From: Kaistia dalseonensis
Lineage (GTDB): Bacteria; Pseudomonadota; Alphaproteobacteria; Rhizobiales; Kaistiaceae
Length of the DNA: 64,000 nt
Direction of reading: 5' to 3'
Assembly (NCBI RefSeq): GCF_030814715.1
Contig: NZ_JAUSVO010000004.1
Coordinates: 434,001 to 498,000 of the forward strand
A model generated the notes under the pieces. It was not told where the DNA came from, made no database searches, and saw only the letters and a list, made by a program, of their open reading frames with translations. The position numbers and the translations under genes are program-made. Numbering within the stretch: position 1 is the stretch's first letter; each line of letters opens with the position of its first letter. Positions 16,664-24,729 of the stretch are shown in pieces.

Positions 16664-17995
16664 CTATGTCGAGGCCGCGAGCGCCAGGCGATAGGCGTCG
16701 AGGAAGTCGTAGTTGGCGTAGAAAGTCTTCGCCCTATCGACCAGGGCCTGCTTGTCCGAAGACAGCGTCATGCCGTTGATCTTGGTCAGCAGTTCGTCCG
16801 TCTTGGCCTTGTACTCGACCATCTGGTGCCAGATCGGGCCGCCCCAGACGACGTCGTCGGCCGTGATTCCGGCCGGGATGATCTTGTGGGCTTCGAAGTC
16901 CTTGATCACCGCGCTCCAGACATTGGCGTAGTAGGAGGTGGCCTTATTGTTATCGTAATATTCGGCGTTGCCGGCGAACGGCGTGAACGGATGCAGGATG
17001 TTGACGGTCGCTTCCACGCCCTTGCCGTCAAGGTCGGTGCCGGCGACAGAGTTCAGGTACGGTGCCTGCAGGTCATAAAGCGACGGATCGGCCTTGGTGG
17101 CGTCGATGATGTGCCAGACGACCGACATGAAGCGCAGCAGTGTATTCTGGTTGGCGTTGACCCAATCGGAATTGGCGCCGAGGCCGACAATGCCGATCAG
17201 CGGTTCGATCGGCGAATCGACACCGCCGGGGCCGTATTTGATCAAATCGCCGATGTCGACGAGGCTCGTCCAGCCCGCCTGCCGCAGAGTGTAGACGATC
17301 GGTGCGCCTTCCGGATTGACGAAGTCCTCGCGGTCGGCCTTGGCAAGGACCAGCGATTTGGCGTCGTCGAGGACCTGCAACTTGAAGCCGGCGCCGGAGG
17401 TCTTGTTCAGATATTCCTCGAAGGCACGATCGGAAAGCTGCGGCGCGCCGACCAGCGTCTTGCCCTTCATCGGGGCGAGGGTCGCCTTCAGCGCCTCTTC
17501 GTAGGTTTTGCCCTCAGCGATATATTCCTTGAACGTCTTCAGCTTGAGTTTCGGATTGGCGAGGATCGCATTGGCAAGGAAATTGTCGGTGAAGCCGACG
17601 CATTTCAGCTTGGTCGAATCCTTGTAGGTCGGCAGCATCAGCGGGCAGAACTCGGAGATCAGGTCGAGCTGACCGTTGAGCAGGAGAGTCGTGACGTTCG
17701 AGTCATTCGCCTTCAACCCGTAGGGAGCCGGATCGAAGCTGATCCCCACATCCGAGAACCATCCCTTTTTCATGCCGATGATGTAGAAGGTGTTGTCGGC
17801 ATAGGGCCGCATGCCGAACTTGATGGTCGAAGCCGGGATATCGGTGCCGGGCTCGGCCGCGGCCGGCACGAAGCGATCCGCGGCGAAGGCGGTCGGCGCG
17901 GCGCTAAGCGCCGTAAGGCCAACCAAGCCGGTGGCTAGTATCAACAGGCTCTTGCGCCCGATCGACGCGGCGATGCCCTGGATGGAGGATCTCAT
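16664..17995 (-). CDS. ABC transporter periplasmic substrate-binding protein
   Basis: The 443-residue protein has a clear Sec signal peptide (basic start, hydrophobic core LLILATGLVGLTALSAA, cleavage after AFA). The mature part resembles NMT1/THI5-like and nitrate/sulfonate-type binding proteins (TIKFGMRPYADNTFYIIGMKKGWFSDVG split by variable loops). There is no lipobox cysteine, so it is soluble in the periplasm. It is the first gene of the leftward operon and its start faces the GntR gene across about 320 bp containing a TTTTGCATGCAAAA palindrome. The ligand is unknown; the downstream amidase suggests an amide-containing compound. Confidence 0.9.
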   Translation of the reverse strand: MRSSIQGIAASIGRKSLLILATGLVGLTALSAAPTAFAADRFVPAAAEPGTDIPASTIKFGMRPYADNTFYIIGMKKGWFSDVGISFDPAPYGLKANDSNVTTLLLNGQLDLISEFCPLMLPTYKDSTKLKCVGFTDNFLANAILANPKLKLKTFKEYIAEGKTYEEALKATLAPMKGKTLVGAPQLSDRAFEEYLNKTSGAGFKLQVLDDAKSLVLAKADREDFVNPEGAPIVYTLRQAGWTSLVDIGDLIKYGPGGVDSPIEPLIGIVGLGANSDWVNANQNTLLRFMSVVWHIIDATKADPSLYDLQAPYLNSVAGTDLDGKGVEATVNILHPFTPFAGNAEYYDNNKATSYYANVWSAVIKDFEAHKIIPAGITADDVVWGGPIWHQMVEYKAKTDELLTKINGMTLSSDKQALVDRAKTFYANYDFLDAYRLALAAST

Positions 17996-18261
17996 TGCAA
18001 TCTCCTGGTTGTCGGGGCCGAAGGCGACCCTCGATTGTCGCTGGGGGAAAACGTTCCGCCCGTCCGGTTTGCGGCGTGCGGCGTGGAATCGGCTCAGCCA
18101 GGGAGGGAGGAGGATCCGGGATCCTCGGGACGATGGCTGCGCGGTCGTTTAGGCAACAAGGTTCTTGCATCCATCATGCCAATAGCGGTAAATTGCATAA
18201 TTGATTGATTTTAAATACGATTTTTGATTGTCGCCGATATTGTGCATGCATTAATTTGATT

Positions 18262-18275
18262 TTTTGCATGCAAAA
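18262..18275. promoter_or_regulatory. Candidate GntR operator TTTTGCATGCAAAA
   Basis: This perfect 14-bp palindrome lies between the divergent binding-protein and GntR genes. A second GCATGC sits at 18244-18249. FCD-type GntR proteins bind short A/T-flanked palindromes, so this is a good candidate for autoregulation and control of the ABC/amidase operon. Binding is inferred. Confidence 0.5.
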
Positions 18276-18317
18276 TTGGCGGAGGTGACTAAGAATGCTC
18301 ATGCTTTGCGCAACAGG

Positions 18318-19052
18318 ATGCCTGACGAAGTGACGACGGACGAAAGCCTGGCACCGAACCCCGTGATCGAACGCCCCGCGCCGGAGGCAGCAAAGCGCGC
18401 CGCGCGTCAACGTCCTTTGCACGAGGCCGTAGTCGACCGGCTGCGCGACATGATCATCGAAGGCGAACTGCGTGTCGGCGAGCGGCTGCACGAATTCAAC
18501 CTCGCCGAGACGCTGAACGTTTCGCGGACGCCGGTGCGCGAAGCCGTCAAGCTGCTTGCGACGGAAGGGCTGGTCGAGCTTCTTCCCGGCCGTGGTGCGC
18601 GCGTCGCCGCCCTTTCAGCGAAGACGATCACCGATCTGCTCGAAGTCATTGGCGGCATCGAGCGCCATGCCTGCGAGCTCGCCGCTGAGCGCATGACGGC
18701 GCGGGAACTGGCGAAGCTCAGCCGTATGCATGAGCGGATGGCGGGCTATCACCAAGCCGGCAATCTACACGATTATTTCAAGCTGAATAACGAGATCCAT
18801 GTCGCGATCGTCGCCGCGGCGAAGAATGCGACTTTGGCGACGACCCATGCGGCGCTAATCCTGAAAGCGAGACGCGGCCGTCACGCTGCACTGGCATCAC
18901 AGGCCCGTTGGGCGGAAGCGATGGCCGAGCATGAACTTCTCATGAAGGCTTTCGCCGAACGAGACGGCCGTAAAGCCGGCGAGATCATGCTTCAGCATGA
19001 TTTACGGACGCGGGAGGTCGTCCAGCGGATACTTGAGGCGTCGAAGCCATAG
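18318..19052 (+). CDS. GntR-family (FadR/FCD) transcriptional regulator
   Basis: The 244-residue protein from ATG 18318 has an N-terminal winged helix (VVDRLRDMIIEGELRVGERL, NVSRTPVREAVKLL) and a C-terminal FCD ligand domain with metal-type histidines (NNEIH, AMAEHELL). It is divergent from the ABC importer and probably its regulator. The start is uncertain: in-frame TTG 18264 falls inside the palindromic operator, and the best ribosome site (GGAGGTGA at 18281) instead serves an out-of-frame ATG at 18295 opening a 12-residue frame that overlaps this start. Translational coupling through that leader frame is possible. Confidence 0.88.
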   Translation: MPDEVTTDESLAPNPVIERPAPEAAKRAARQRPLHEAVVDRLRDMIIEGELRVGERLHEFNLAETLNVSRTPVREAVKLLATEGLVELLPGRGARVAALSAKTITDLLEVIGGIERHACELAAERMTARELAKLSRMHERMAGYHQAGNLHDYFKLNNEIHVAIVAAAKNATLATTHAALILKARRGRHAALASQARWAEAMAEHELLMKAFAERDGRKAGEIMLQHDLRTREVVQRILEASKP

Positions 19053-19287
19053 ACGGCCCAATATCCATTTGGATGGCTTGGAATCGGCTCGAGGCTGTCA
19101 ATCGGGCGCGGGACGCAAACCCCGCCATCTTCAAAAATCAACCCGCGTCACCGCACCCCGGGACCAAATACCTAGGTCGCTTTGTAGACGTCCTGCTTGT
19201 CGTCGAGAGGCAGGGCATTCCCCTGCCCAGCGCCAAGGCATTGCCTGCGCCTGTTCGGGGCCTTGGATCGGCTCTCGCCAAGCCCCT

Positions 19288-19677
19288 CCGAATTCGACAA
19301 TCGGATACCGCCAAGCGGCAGTCCTGGCCCGCTTAACGGCAGGCCAGCACCGGATAACGACATTGCCGAACCGCCATTCGACAAAGCGATCCCGCAATCG
19401 CGCAAGCCAATTCCACAGAATTGCATTCCGATCCCGGCTAACGACAACGCAATCCCACCAAACGACAATCGATTTTCCCAGATAGCGGCTGAGAACACCC
19501 TTCCAGATGTCTAAAAATCGGCCCATCATTTCACAGAGATATTCAGGTAACGCACGGAAATCGCGTCACTTTCCAGCAGGCACTCCACCCGAGATCGCGA
19601 GGAAGTCCCTCTCTGGCGTTTCTGCTCCGAACAGGGAAGCCGGCAGAGACGGGTTCACGGCGGACTGCGCCCGCCGC
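19288..19677 (+). repeat. 390-bp dispersed repeat, copy A
   Basis: The segment aligns without net gaps to 43656-44045, same orientation, offset 24,368 bp. It has two parts: a degenerate 21-bp iteron array (19289-19477) and a conserved tail containing CAGCGGCTGAGAACACCC-like sequence and ATTCAGGTAACGCACGGAAA. A 58-codon frame starts at 19507 in the tail, but its differences between copies are mostly replacement changes, so it does not look selected as protein. It may be one end of a transposon. Confidence 0.75.
19289..19477 (-). repeat. Nine degenerate 21-bp iterons, copy A
   Basis: On the forward strand nine consecutive 21-mers share the frame xxx-AACGACAA-xx-CGATCCC, for example GGCTAACGACAACGCAATCCC written in halves as GGCTAACGACA and ACGCAATCCC. 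On the reverse strand each unit carries TTGTCGTT. Arrays like this occur at the ends of Tn7/Tn5053-like transposons as TnsB/TniA binding sites; that assignment is inference, as no such transposase lies here. Confidence 0.6.
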
Positions 19678-20159
19678 AATTAAGTACTTGTTTTTTATTA
19701 GATTTTTTTACTTTTGGAGGCTGCGGCAGATAGTGCCGTTGTTTCCAGAGCTTGCAGGCCGCCGATCTTGGGCCGGGTCGGAAGAGACTGCTTTTGCCTG
19801 CTCTTCACGTCCCCGTCTCTAGCGCGACTTTCAGCGGTACCCGAATTGCGAATTGGGGGGCGACTTTTTGCACGACTGCACGGCCGCCCCTTTCCACTTC
19901 ATATGCCCGCAAGCCGCTTTCCTGCCGACAGGATTGGCCTGCTGCGTCGATCGGTTCGAGCAGACGCGCCTCTTTGCCTTGCGTGCAATTGGGACCGACG
20001 AGTCGGAGGGCTTCTAGTGTGGCGCAATGCCAACTGGATTTGCCACAGCAGTCCACGAGATGCTGGCGCCAAACATTGCGATGGGTGTTGCAGCCTCGGC
20101 CGCTTGGCTGCTGTTCTGCAAGAAGATAGGCGTGCGGGGGCAACCAGAATGGCGCGGGA
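19678..20159. other. No recognisable gene
   Basis: About 480 bp begin with an A/T-rich tract (TTTTTTATTAGATTTTTTTAC) and then G/C-rich sequence. No frame resembles a known family. It separates repeat copy A from the recombinase tail. Confidence 0.45.
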
Positions 20160-20540
20160 CTAATTGAACCCGAGCGCGCGGCGCTGCTCTGCCCAATCGA
20201 TCGGAAGGCGAGTATCCGCCATCAACTTGTTGGCGGTCAGTGTAACGGGCTGCCGGCCTTCCAGAATTGCAGTGATGATATCGGGCGCCAGGAAGGCCAA
20301 CCGGACGAGCCGCGACACATAGGATTTGTTCAGTCCCTCTTCCCTGGCTAAATCCGCAACGGTGGGCTCCGGGTCACCACTCAACCTGGGTACAATCTGG
20401 TGCGCGAGCGATAAGGCGAACGAGACTGGTATCCGGCCGGGCTGCTGCTTCTTTGCCCGGAACGACGAGGCGCAGTTCGAAGCCGGACCGTTTGAAGGCG
20501 ACCGGGACCGTCAGTGTGATGACGTCGCGCTCGCTGGAGT
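20160..20540 (-). pseudogene. Large serine recombinase, C-terminal remnant
   Basis: Two reverse frames together match the tail of the chimeric recombinase at 1564-1960: VAFKRSGFELRLVVPGKEA in one frame, then after a 1-nt shift near 20390 VADLAREEGLNKSYVSRLVR and DWAEQRRALGFN. It keeps only the last 130 or so residues of the family. At its upstream side it is joined to an unrelated secreted-protein fragment. No function is expected. Confidence 0.75.
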
Positions 20541-20840
20541 TCGTTGCTGGGGCGGGCTCGGCTGCAGGGCGCCGGAGATCCGGTAGGTCACCGCCTTCAG
20601 GGAGACAATCCCGGTGTCGGGATCCAGATGGATCGCATCGCCTCTCTGGGTGATGACCCGGTTCAAAGCCCGGAGATTTGCTCCCGGCTGCATCGGCTTC
20701 GTTTCCGGCGAGTGCTCTTCGTAGACAGCGTAATCGGCAGCAAACGCTTCGGCAGCGCCAAAACTCAGGGCGCCCATCGCAACGAGCAGGATGAGACCAA
20801 GAACTCGGAATGTTGAAAACGGCTTCAGCCATCTGCCGCG
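20541..20840 (-). pseudogene. Truncated secreted protein of unknown family
   Basis: The reverse frame reads FSTFRVLGLILLVAMGALSF, then GAAEAFA^ADYAVYEEHSPE, a convincing signal peptide and cleavage site, and continues to SLKAVTYRISG. It then runs straight into recombinase sequence, so its C-terminus is lost. No clear start codon with a ribosome site is present. I do not recognise the family; it is a broken fragment at a recombination junction. Confidence 0.5.
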
Positions 20841-20952
20841 CTCCTGCGCTGTCAGTCGCGTGCCACCCGACCGGGAACATCCTGATATCTCTCTGTCGTT
20901 CGTTCCGCTCATGACGTTCCACTTGGTGTGTGTCTGAACCGCCCCGCGTTTT

Positions 20953-21735
20953 CTAGACGCCCTCGGCTTTGGCTTTGTGCTGCCGTTCGAACTCCATGGG
21001 TGACAGCATCTCGTTGCGTGCGTGCTTCCGGGTGGAGTTGCAGAACATCTCGATGTAATCGAACACGTCCCGGCGTGCCTCGTCGCGCGTGCGGTGGACC
21101 TTGCGGCGGACGCGTTCGCGCTTGAGCAGGTTGAAGAAGCTCTCGGCCACGGCGTTGTCATGGCAGTTGCCACGACGGCTCATCGAGGGCTGCAGATCGT
21201 GGTGTTTCAGGAACGAAGCCCATTCCAGGCTGGTGAACTGGCTCCCCTGATCCGAATGCACCAGCGCACGGTCCTTTGGCCTGCGTCGCCAGACGGCGGC
21301 CAGCAGCGCCTGAAGCACGACGTTGGTGGTCTGCCGGGCCTGTATGGACCAGTCGACGACCCGGCGGGAGAAGAGGTCGATCACGACCGCCAGATAGGCG
21401 AAGCCTTCGTGAGTGCGGATGTAGGTGATGTCGGTCACCCAGGCCTTGTCAGGCGCGTCCGCGTCAAACCGGCGATCGAGCGTGTCGTCTACCGCCAGGG
21501 ATGGCTTGCCTCCTTATTGGCCGGGATGGCGTCTGTAGCCGATCTGCGCCTGAATGCCGGCAAGTCGCGTCAGCCGCGCAACCCGGTTGGGACAGCAGCT
21601 CTCGCCCATGTCCGCCAGATCGTCGTGAAGCTTGCGCCTTGCGGTGATGGCAAGCAATCACCTGTCGGCCAATGGATAGCCATAGACTTTGCCGCTCTCG
21701 CGGCGATGCTCGGCGATGAGCGCGTACTTCGCTTT
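20953..21735 (-). pseudogene. IS3-family OrfB transposase, disrupted
   Basis: The C-terminal 161 residues are intact in one frame (20953-21438) with the DDE pieces WVTDITYI, VHSDQGSQF and the Glu in FNLLKRERV. Upstream, the coding sequence is split by frameshifts and an in-frame TAA (GGCCAATAAGGAGG on the reverse strand), and a stretch between the OrfA junction and KVYGYP is missing. It is therefore inactive. Confidence 0.85.
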
Positions 21736-22004
21736 GCATCGTTGGCGAAGTACGCGGCCGCTTCTTTTGGGATGTCGCGCTCCTCCGTCACGCGCTGCAA
21801 CTCGCGCTTCAGTCGGCGGACCTCAGCAGCCTGATCATCATCGCGGGCTGCGGCCGCAGGCTTGCCGTACCGTTTCCTCCGCTCGTAGAGCGAGTACTTG
21901 CTGATCCCCAGCCGCGCAGCCACCTCCGCAACCGGATAGCCCCGCTCGATGATCTGAACGACCGCGTCGCGCTTGAAGTCCTCGGTGAAGTTCGCTTTGC
22001 TCAT
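21730..22004 (-). pseudogene. IS3-family OrfA of degenerate IS
   Basis: From ATG 22004 the frame reads MSKANFTEDFKRDAVVQIIE, then GYPVAEVAARLGISKYSLYE (helix-turn-helix) and a leucine-zipper-like RRLKRELQRVTEERDI. OrfA itself is nearly complete (about 91 residues to YFANDAK), but it then runs into scrambled sequence rather than a normal frameshift window. It belongs to the IS at 20935-22064. Confidence 0.8.
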
Positions 22005-22232
22005 CGGGGCCTCCTTGCCTCAGAATTGAGGGAAGAAGGCGTCCAGGAATCTAGGGGCGGTTCAGAGCCCGCGATCGGGTAGGATTGAATTCCGCGCATT
22101 CTCGTGCGCCAGAACTCAGCGAATACGACCATCTGGGCCAACCACTTTCAGTAGCCGTAATGATGACGCCACTCGTCGACATCCGAGATCGTATACACGT
22201 GGTTAGTTGAATCTCCCAGCGACGTGGATGCC

Positions 22233-22246
22233 TTGACCAAGCTCAA
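22233..22246. promoter_or_regulatory. FNR/FixK-type box TTGACCAAGCTCAA
   Basis: The site matches TTGA-N6-TCAA exactly and is centred about 71 bp before the flavocytochrome start at 22311. Such boxes bind FNR, FixK or related Crp-family activators under low oxygen. A similar site precedes the hibernation-factor gene at 24025, suggesting one regulon. Confidence 0.55.
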
Positions 22247-22310
22247 GGACCGTCGTCCGTAGTGCGGATATTTGAAATACGGAGGTGACGAATCAACCGA
22301 AGGAATTCAC

Positions 22311-23666
22311 ATGCAGAATATCCGCCGCACCCTGATCGGCCTCTTCGCGCTGCTTACAATCCTTTGGCTCATCGCCGAGCCTTCCGTCTTCCAGCCAGCG
22401 AACTTCTTCGTGCTGCGCGCAACGATGATGCAATACAGCGGCATCATCGCCATCGGCGCTATGAGTGTGGCGATGATTCTGGCGCTGCGGCCCCGCTGGC
22501 CAGAACGCTGGTTCGGCGGCCTCGACAAGATGTACCGCCTGCACAAATGGCTGGGCATCACGGCGCTGATCGTGTCCGTCATCCACTGGCTGTGGAGCCA
22601 GGGTGCCAAATGGGCGGTTGGCTACGGCTGGATCGCGCGGCCGGCTCGCGGCGAACGTCCGGCGATTGAAAATCCGATCGAGGCCTTTTTCTCGACCCAG
22701 CGGGGAACGGCGGAAGGACTCGGGGAATGGGCCTTCTATGCGACGATCATCCTGATCGCCCTCGCACTGATCAAGTATTTTCCCTACCGCTATTTCTACA
22801 AAACGCACCGCCTGCTGGCCGTCGCGTATCTGGTGCTCGTATATCACAGCGTGGTTCTGACGAGCTTCGATTACTGGACATCGCCGATCGGCATCGTCCT
22901 GGCTATGTTGCTCGCCTACGGAACATGGGCCGCTATCGTCGTACTTGTACGACGAGTCGGCGTCACCCGGCAGGTTCGCGGCACGATCGCGTCGACACAC
23001 TATTATCCTGGCGTGAAGGTCCTCGAGACTGAGATCGAAGTCCCGCATGGCTGGCCGGGCCACAAACCGGGCCAGTTCGCCTTCGCGACGTCGGATCTCT
23101 CGGAAGGTGCGCATCCCTACACAATCGCCTCCGGCTGGAACGACAAGGACCCGCGCATCACCTTCATCACCAAGGAACTGGGCGATCACACCAGCCGCCT
23201 GCGCGAGAAGCTTCGCGCCGGACAGGACATGAAGATCGAAGGACCTTATGGTTGCTTCACCTTCGATGACGACAAACCGCACCAGATCTGGGTCGGCGGC
23301 GGGATAGGTATCACGCCGTTCATCGCCCACATGAAACACATCGCGCTGCAGAGCGGCTCCGGAAAGCCCGGCTCGAATGCGAAGACGGCCGACCTGTTTC
23401 ACACCACGACGGATGTCGACGAGGAAGCGCTCCGCAAGTTGGCGGCCGACGCGTCGGAGGCAAAGGTGCGGCTTCACGTTCTCATCGACGAGCGCGACGG
23501 ACGGCTGACCGGCGACCGCATCCGCGCCGAAGTGCCGAACTGGCGCGAAGCCAGCATCTGGTTCTGCGGGCCGTCTGGCTTCGGCGAAGCGCTGCGCAAG
23601 GACTTCGAGGCACAGGGTTTCGACGTTTCGAGACATTTCCACCAGGAGCTGTTTGCCATGCGCTGA
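22311..23666 (+). CDS. Ferric-reductase-like transmembrane flavocytochrome
   Basis: The 451-residue protein has an N-terminal ferric-reductase-like membrane domain of about six helices (residues 1-215) with haem-type histidines (RLHKWLG, SVIHWLW, KTHRLLA, VYHSVV). A ferredoxin-reductase-like FAD domain (HPYTIASG) and NAD(P)H domain (GGGIGITPFIAHMK, WFCGPSGFG) follow. It should pass electrons from NAD(P)H via FAD and haem across the membrane. The ATG at 22311 is chosen for GAAGGA upstream; a TTG 13 codons earlier is less likely. The FNR-type box at 22233 suggests low-oxygen induction. The electron acceptor is unknown. Confidence 0.88.
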   Translation: MQNIRRTLIGLFALLTILWLIAEPSVFQPANFFVLRATMMQYSGIIAIGAMSVAMILALRPRWPERWFGGLDKMYRLHKWLGITALIVSVIHWLWSQGAKWAVGYGWIARPARGERPAIENPIEAFFSTQRGTAEGLGEWAFYATIILIALALIKYFPYRYFYKTHRLLAVAYLVLVYHSVVLTSFDYWTSPIGIVLAMLLAYGTWAAIVVLVRRVGVTRQVRGTIASTHYYPGVKVLETEIEVPHGWPGHKPGQFAFATSDLSEGAHPYTIASGWNDKDPRITFITKELGDHTSRLREKLRAGQDMKIEGPYGCFTFDDDKPHQIWVGGGIGITPFIAHMKHIALQSGSGKPGSNAKTADLFHTTTDVDEEALRKLAADASEAKVRLHVLIDERDGRLTGDRIRAEVPNWREASIWFCGPSGFGEALRKDFEAQGFDVSRHFHQELFAMR

Positions 23667-23935
23667 AGTCGGTCAGGCATGGGTGTGAGCAAGCGCCCAA
23701 GCGAGGCCACACATCAGATTGCTTCAATTCATTGGGAATACTTCAGAAATTCTATGTCCACCGAGATCTCGATCGACGGTGACCTGCCACTGCATTTGGC
23801 AGGTCTCGCTCGTGGCTCGGGCTCCAGGATGAAAGCCTCAATCCTCAGGCGAGAGATGCCTGACGGGCTCGGTTGATGCGAGCCGGCGACAATCGGAAGC
23901 GCCGCCTGAGCGCCACCGACGGAAGTGATGTTGCA

Positions 23936-23949
23936 TTGATCCGGCTCAA
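23936..23949. promoter_or_regulatory. FNR/FixK-type box TTGATCCGGCTCAA
   Basis: A TTGA-N6-TCAA match centred about 82 bp before the hibernation/cold-shock fusion gene. The 23667-24024 gap holds nothing else I can support apart from short unconvincing frames. The consensus is short, so function is inferred from position and the partner site at 22233. Confidence 0.5.
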
Positions 23950-24024
23950 TTCCAGGGCCGATGGGTTGGTGCATTCTCCATCAACGGCCGTTTAGAGCAG
24001 CAGGGCCAGGGAGAGGGGGCAGCA

Positions 24025-24591
24025 ATGCAGGTTCCCGCAGAAATCACCTTCCGCAATTGCGAACCGTCGGAGGAACTCCGCGCCGAGATCGCCAGGGAAC
24101 TGGATCGTCTGGAAAAATTCAGCGGCCAGATAACGAGTTGCCATGTGGTGATCGAGGGCCCGAGTTCGCGGCATCGCAAGGGCGGCGCTTTCAACGTCGA
24201 GTTGCGCATCGCGATGCCCGAGCGCAAGGATATTCTGGTCAGCCGGTCGCACGGCGACATCCCCGGGAACGAGCACCCGCTCGTCGCGATCAGGAATGCA
24301 TTTCACACCGCACAGGGTCAAATCGAGGATGCCGAGCGCGAGATGCGCGGCGACGTCAAGACCCACCAGCCACCCGATCACGGACGCGTCACGAGGTTTC
24401 TCGCGGGCGAGGACTGCGGCTTCATCGAAACCAACGACGGGCGAGAGTTGTTCTTCAGCCGCAACGCCGTGCTGAACGATGGGTTTGACCGCCTGGTGGT
24501 CGGCAGCGAGGTCCGGTTCGTCGAGCAACAGGGCGACAAGGGTCCGCAGGCGAGTTCGGTGCGCTTGATCGGCAAGCACCACCCGACGTAG
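24025..24591 (+). CDS. Ribosome-hibernation (HPF/YfiA-like) protein fused to a cold-shock domain
   Basis: The 188-residue protein has an N-terminal S30AE-type domain (about 1-110: EITFRNCEPSEELRAEIARE, IVI-like strand with HRKGGAFNVELRI). A C-terminal cold-shock domain (about 119-186) reads GRVTRFLAGEDCGFIETNDG and ELFFSRNAV. The first domain family binds the small ribosomal subunit and silences it in stasis; the second binds single-stranded nucleic acid. Here the HPF dimerisation tail is replaced by the cold-shock domain. GAGGGGG precedes the ATG, and the FNR-type box suggests expression under oxygen limitation. Confidence 0.85.
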   Translation: MQVPAEITFRNCEPSEELRAEIARELDRLEKFSGQITSCHVVIEGPSSRHRKGGAFNVELRIAMPERKDILVSRSHGDIPGNEHPLVAIRNAFHTAQGQIEDAEREMRGDVKTHQPPDHGRVTRFLAGEDCGFIETNDGRELFFSRNAVLNDGFDRLVVGSEVRFVEQQGDKGPQASSVRLIGKHHPT

Positions 24592-24608
24592 CGGGATCAC
24601 CATGTCCA

Positions 24609-24637
24609 CGCTTGGTGCCTTACGGACACGCCAAGCG
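24609..24637. terminator. Weak hairpin between convergent genes
   Basis: CGCTTGG and CCAAGCG form a 7-bp stem around a 15-nt loop between the ends of two convergent genes. There is no T-run after the stem on either strand, so it is at best a weak or protein-dependent end. Confidence 0.3.
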
Positions 24638-24729
24638 ATGGATGGCGGAGAAACGGCCGCGTAAGCATGCCTCAGAGAACCTCCTGATGCCTTCCCCGAG
24701 CCAGCACACCAGTCCCCGACCTCGATTCT

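Larger units (their letters stand above)
20935..22064 (-). mobile_element. IS3-family insertion sequence, degenerate
   Basis: The 1,130-bp element has terminal inverted repeats: TGAACCGCCCC...AGACGCC at 20935 and the complement ending GGGGCGGTTCA at 22064. It carries orfA and orfB on the reverse strand, both damaged, with an internal deletion of roughly 0.1-0.2 kb. No obvious target duplication is visible. A stray copy of its right terminus lies at 60343-60373. Confidence 0.85.

Noticed and set aside
18264-19052. GntR start at TTG 18264
   Set aside because: It falls within the palindromic operator and has no ribosome binding site; ATG 18318 is preferred though still uncertain.
19289-19477. 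CRISPR array
   Set aside because: The 21-bp units are degenerate along their whole length with no identical repeats and no variable spacers, and there are no cas genes.
19507-19683. 58-codon frame in the tail of repeat copy A
   Set aside because: A related frame exists in copy B, but the differences are mainly amino-acid changing and the ends differ; selection as protein is not supported.
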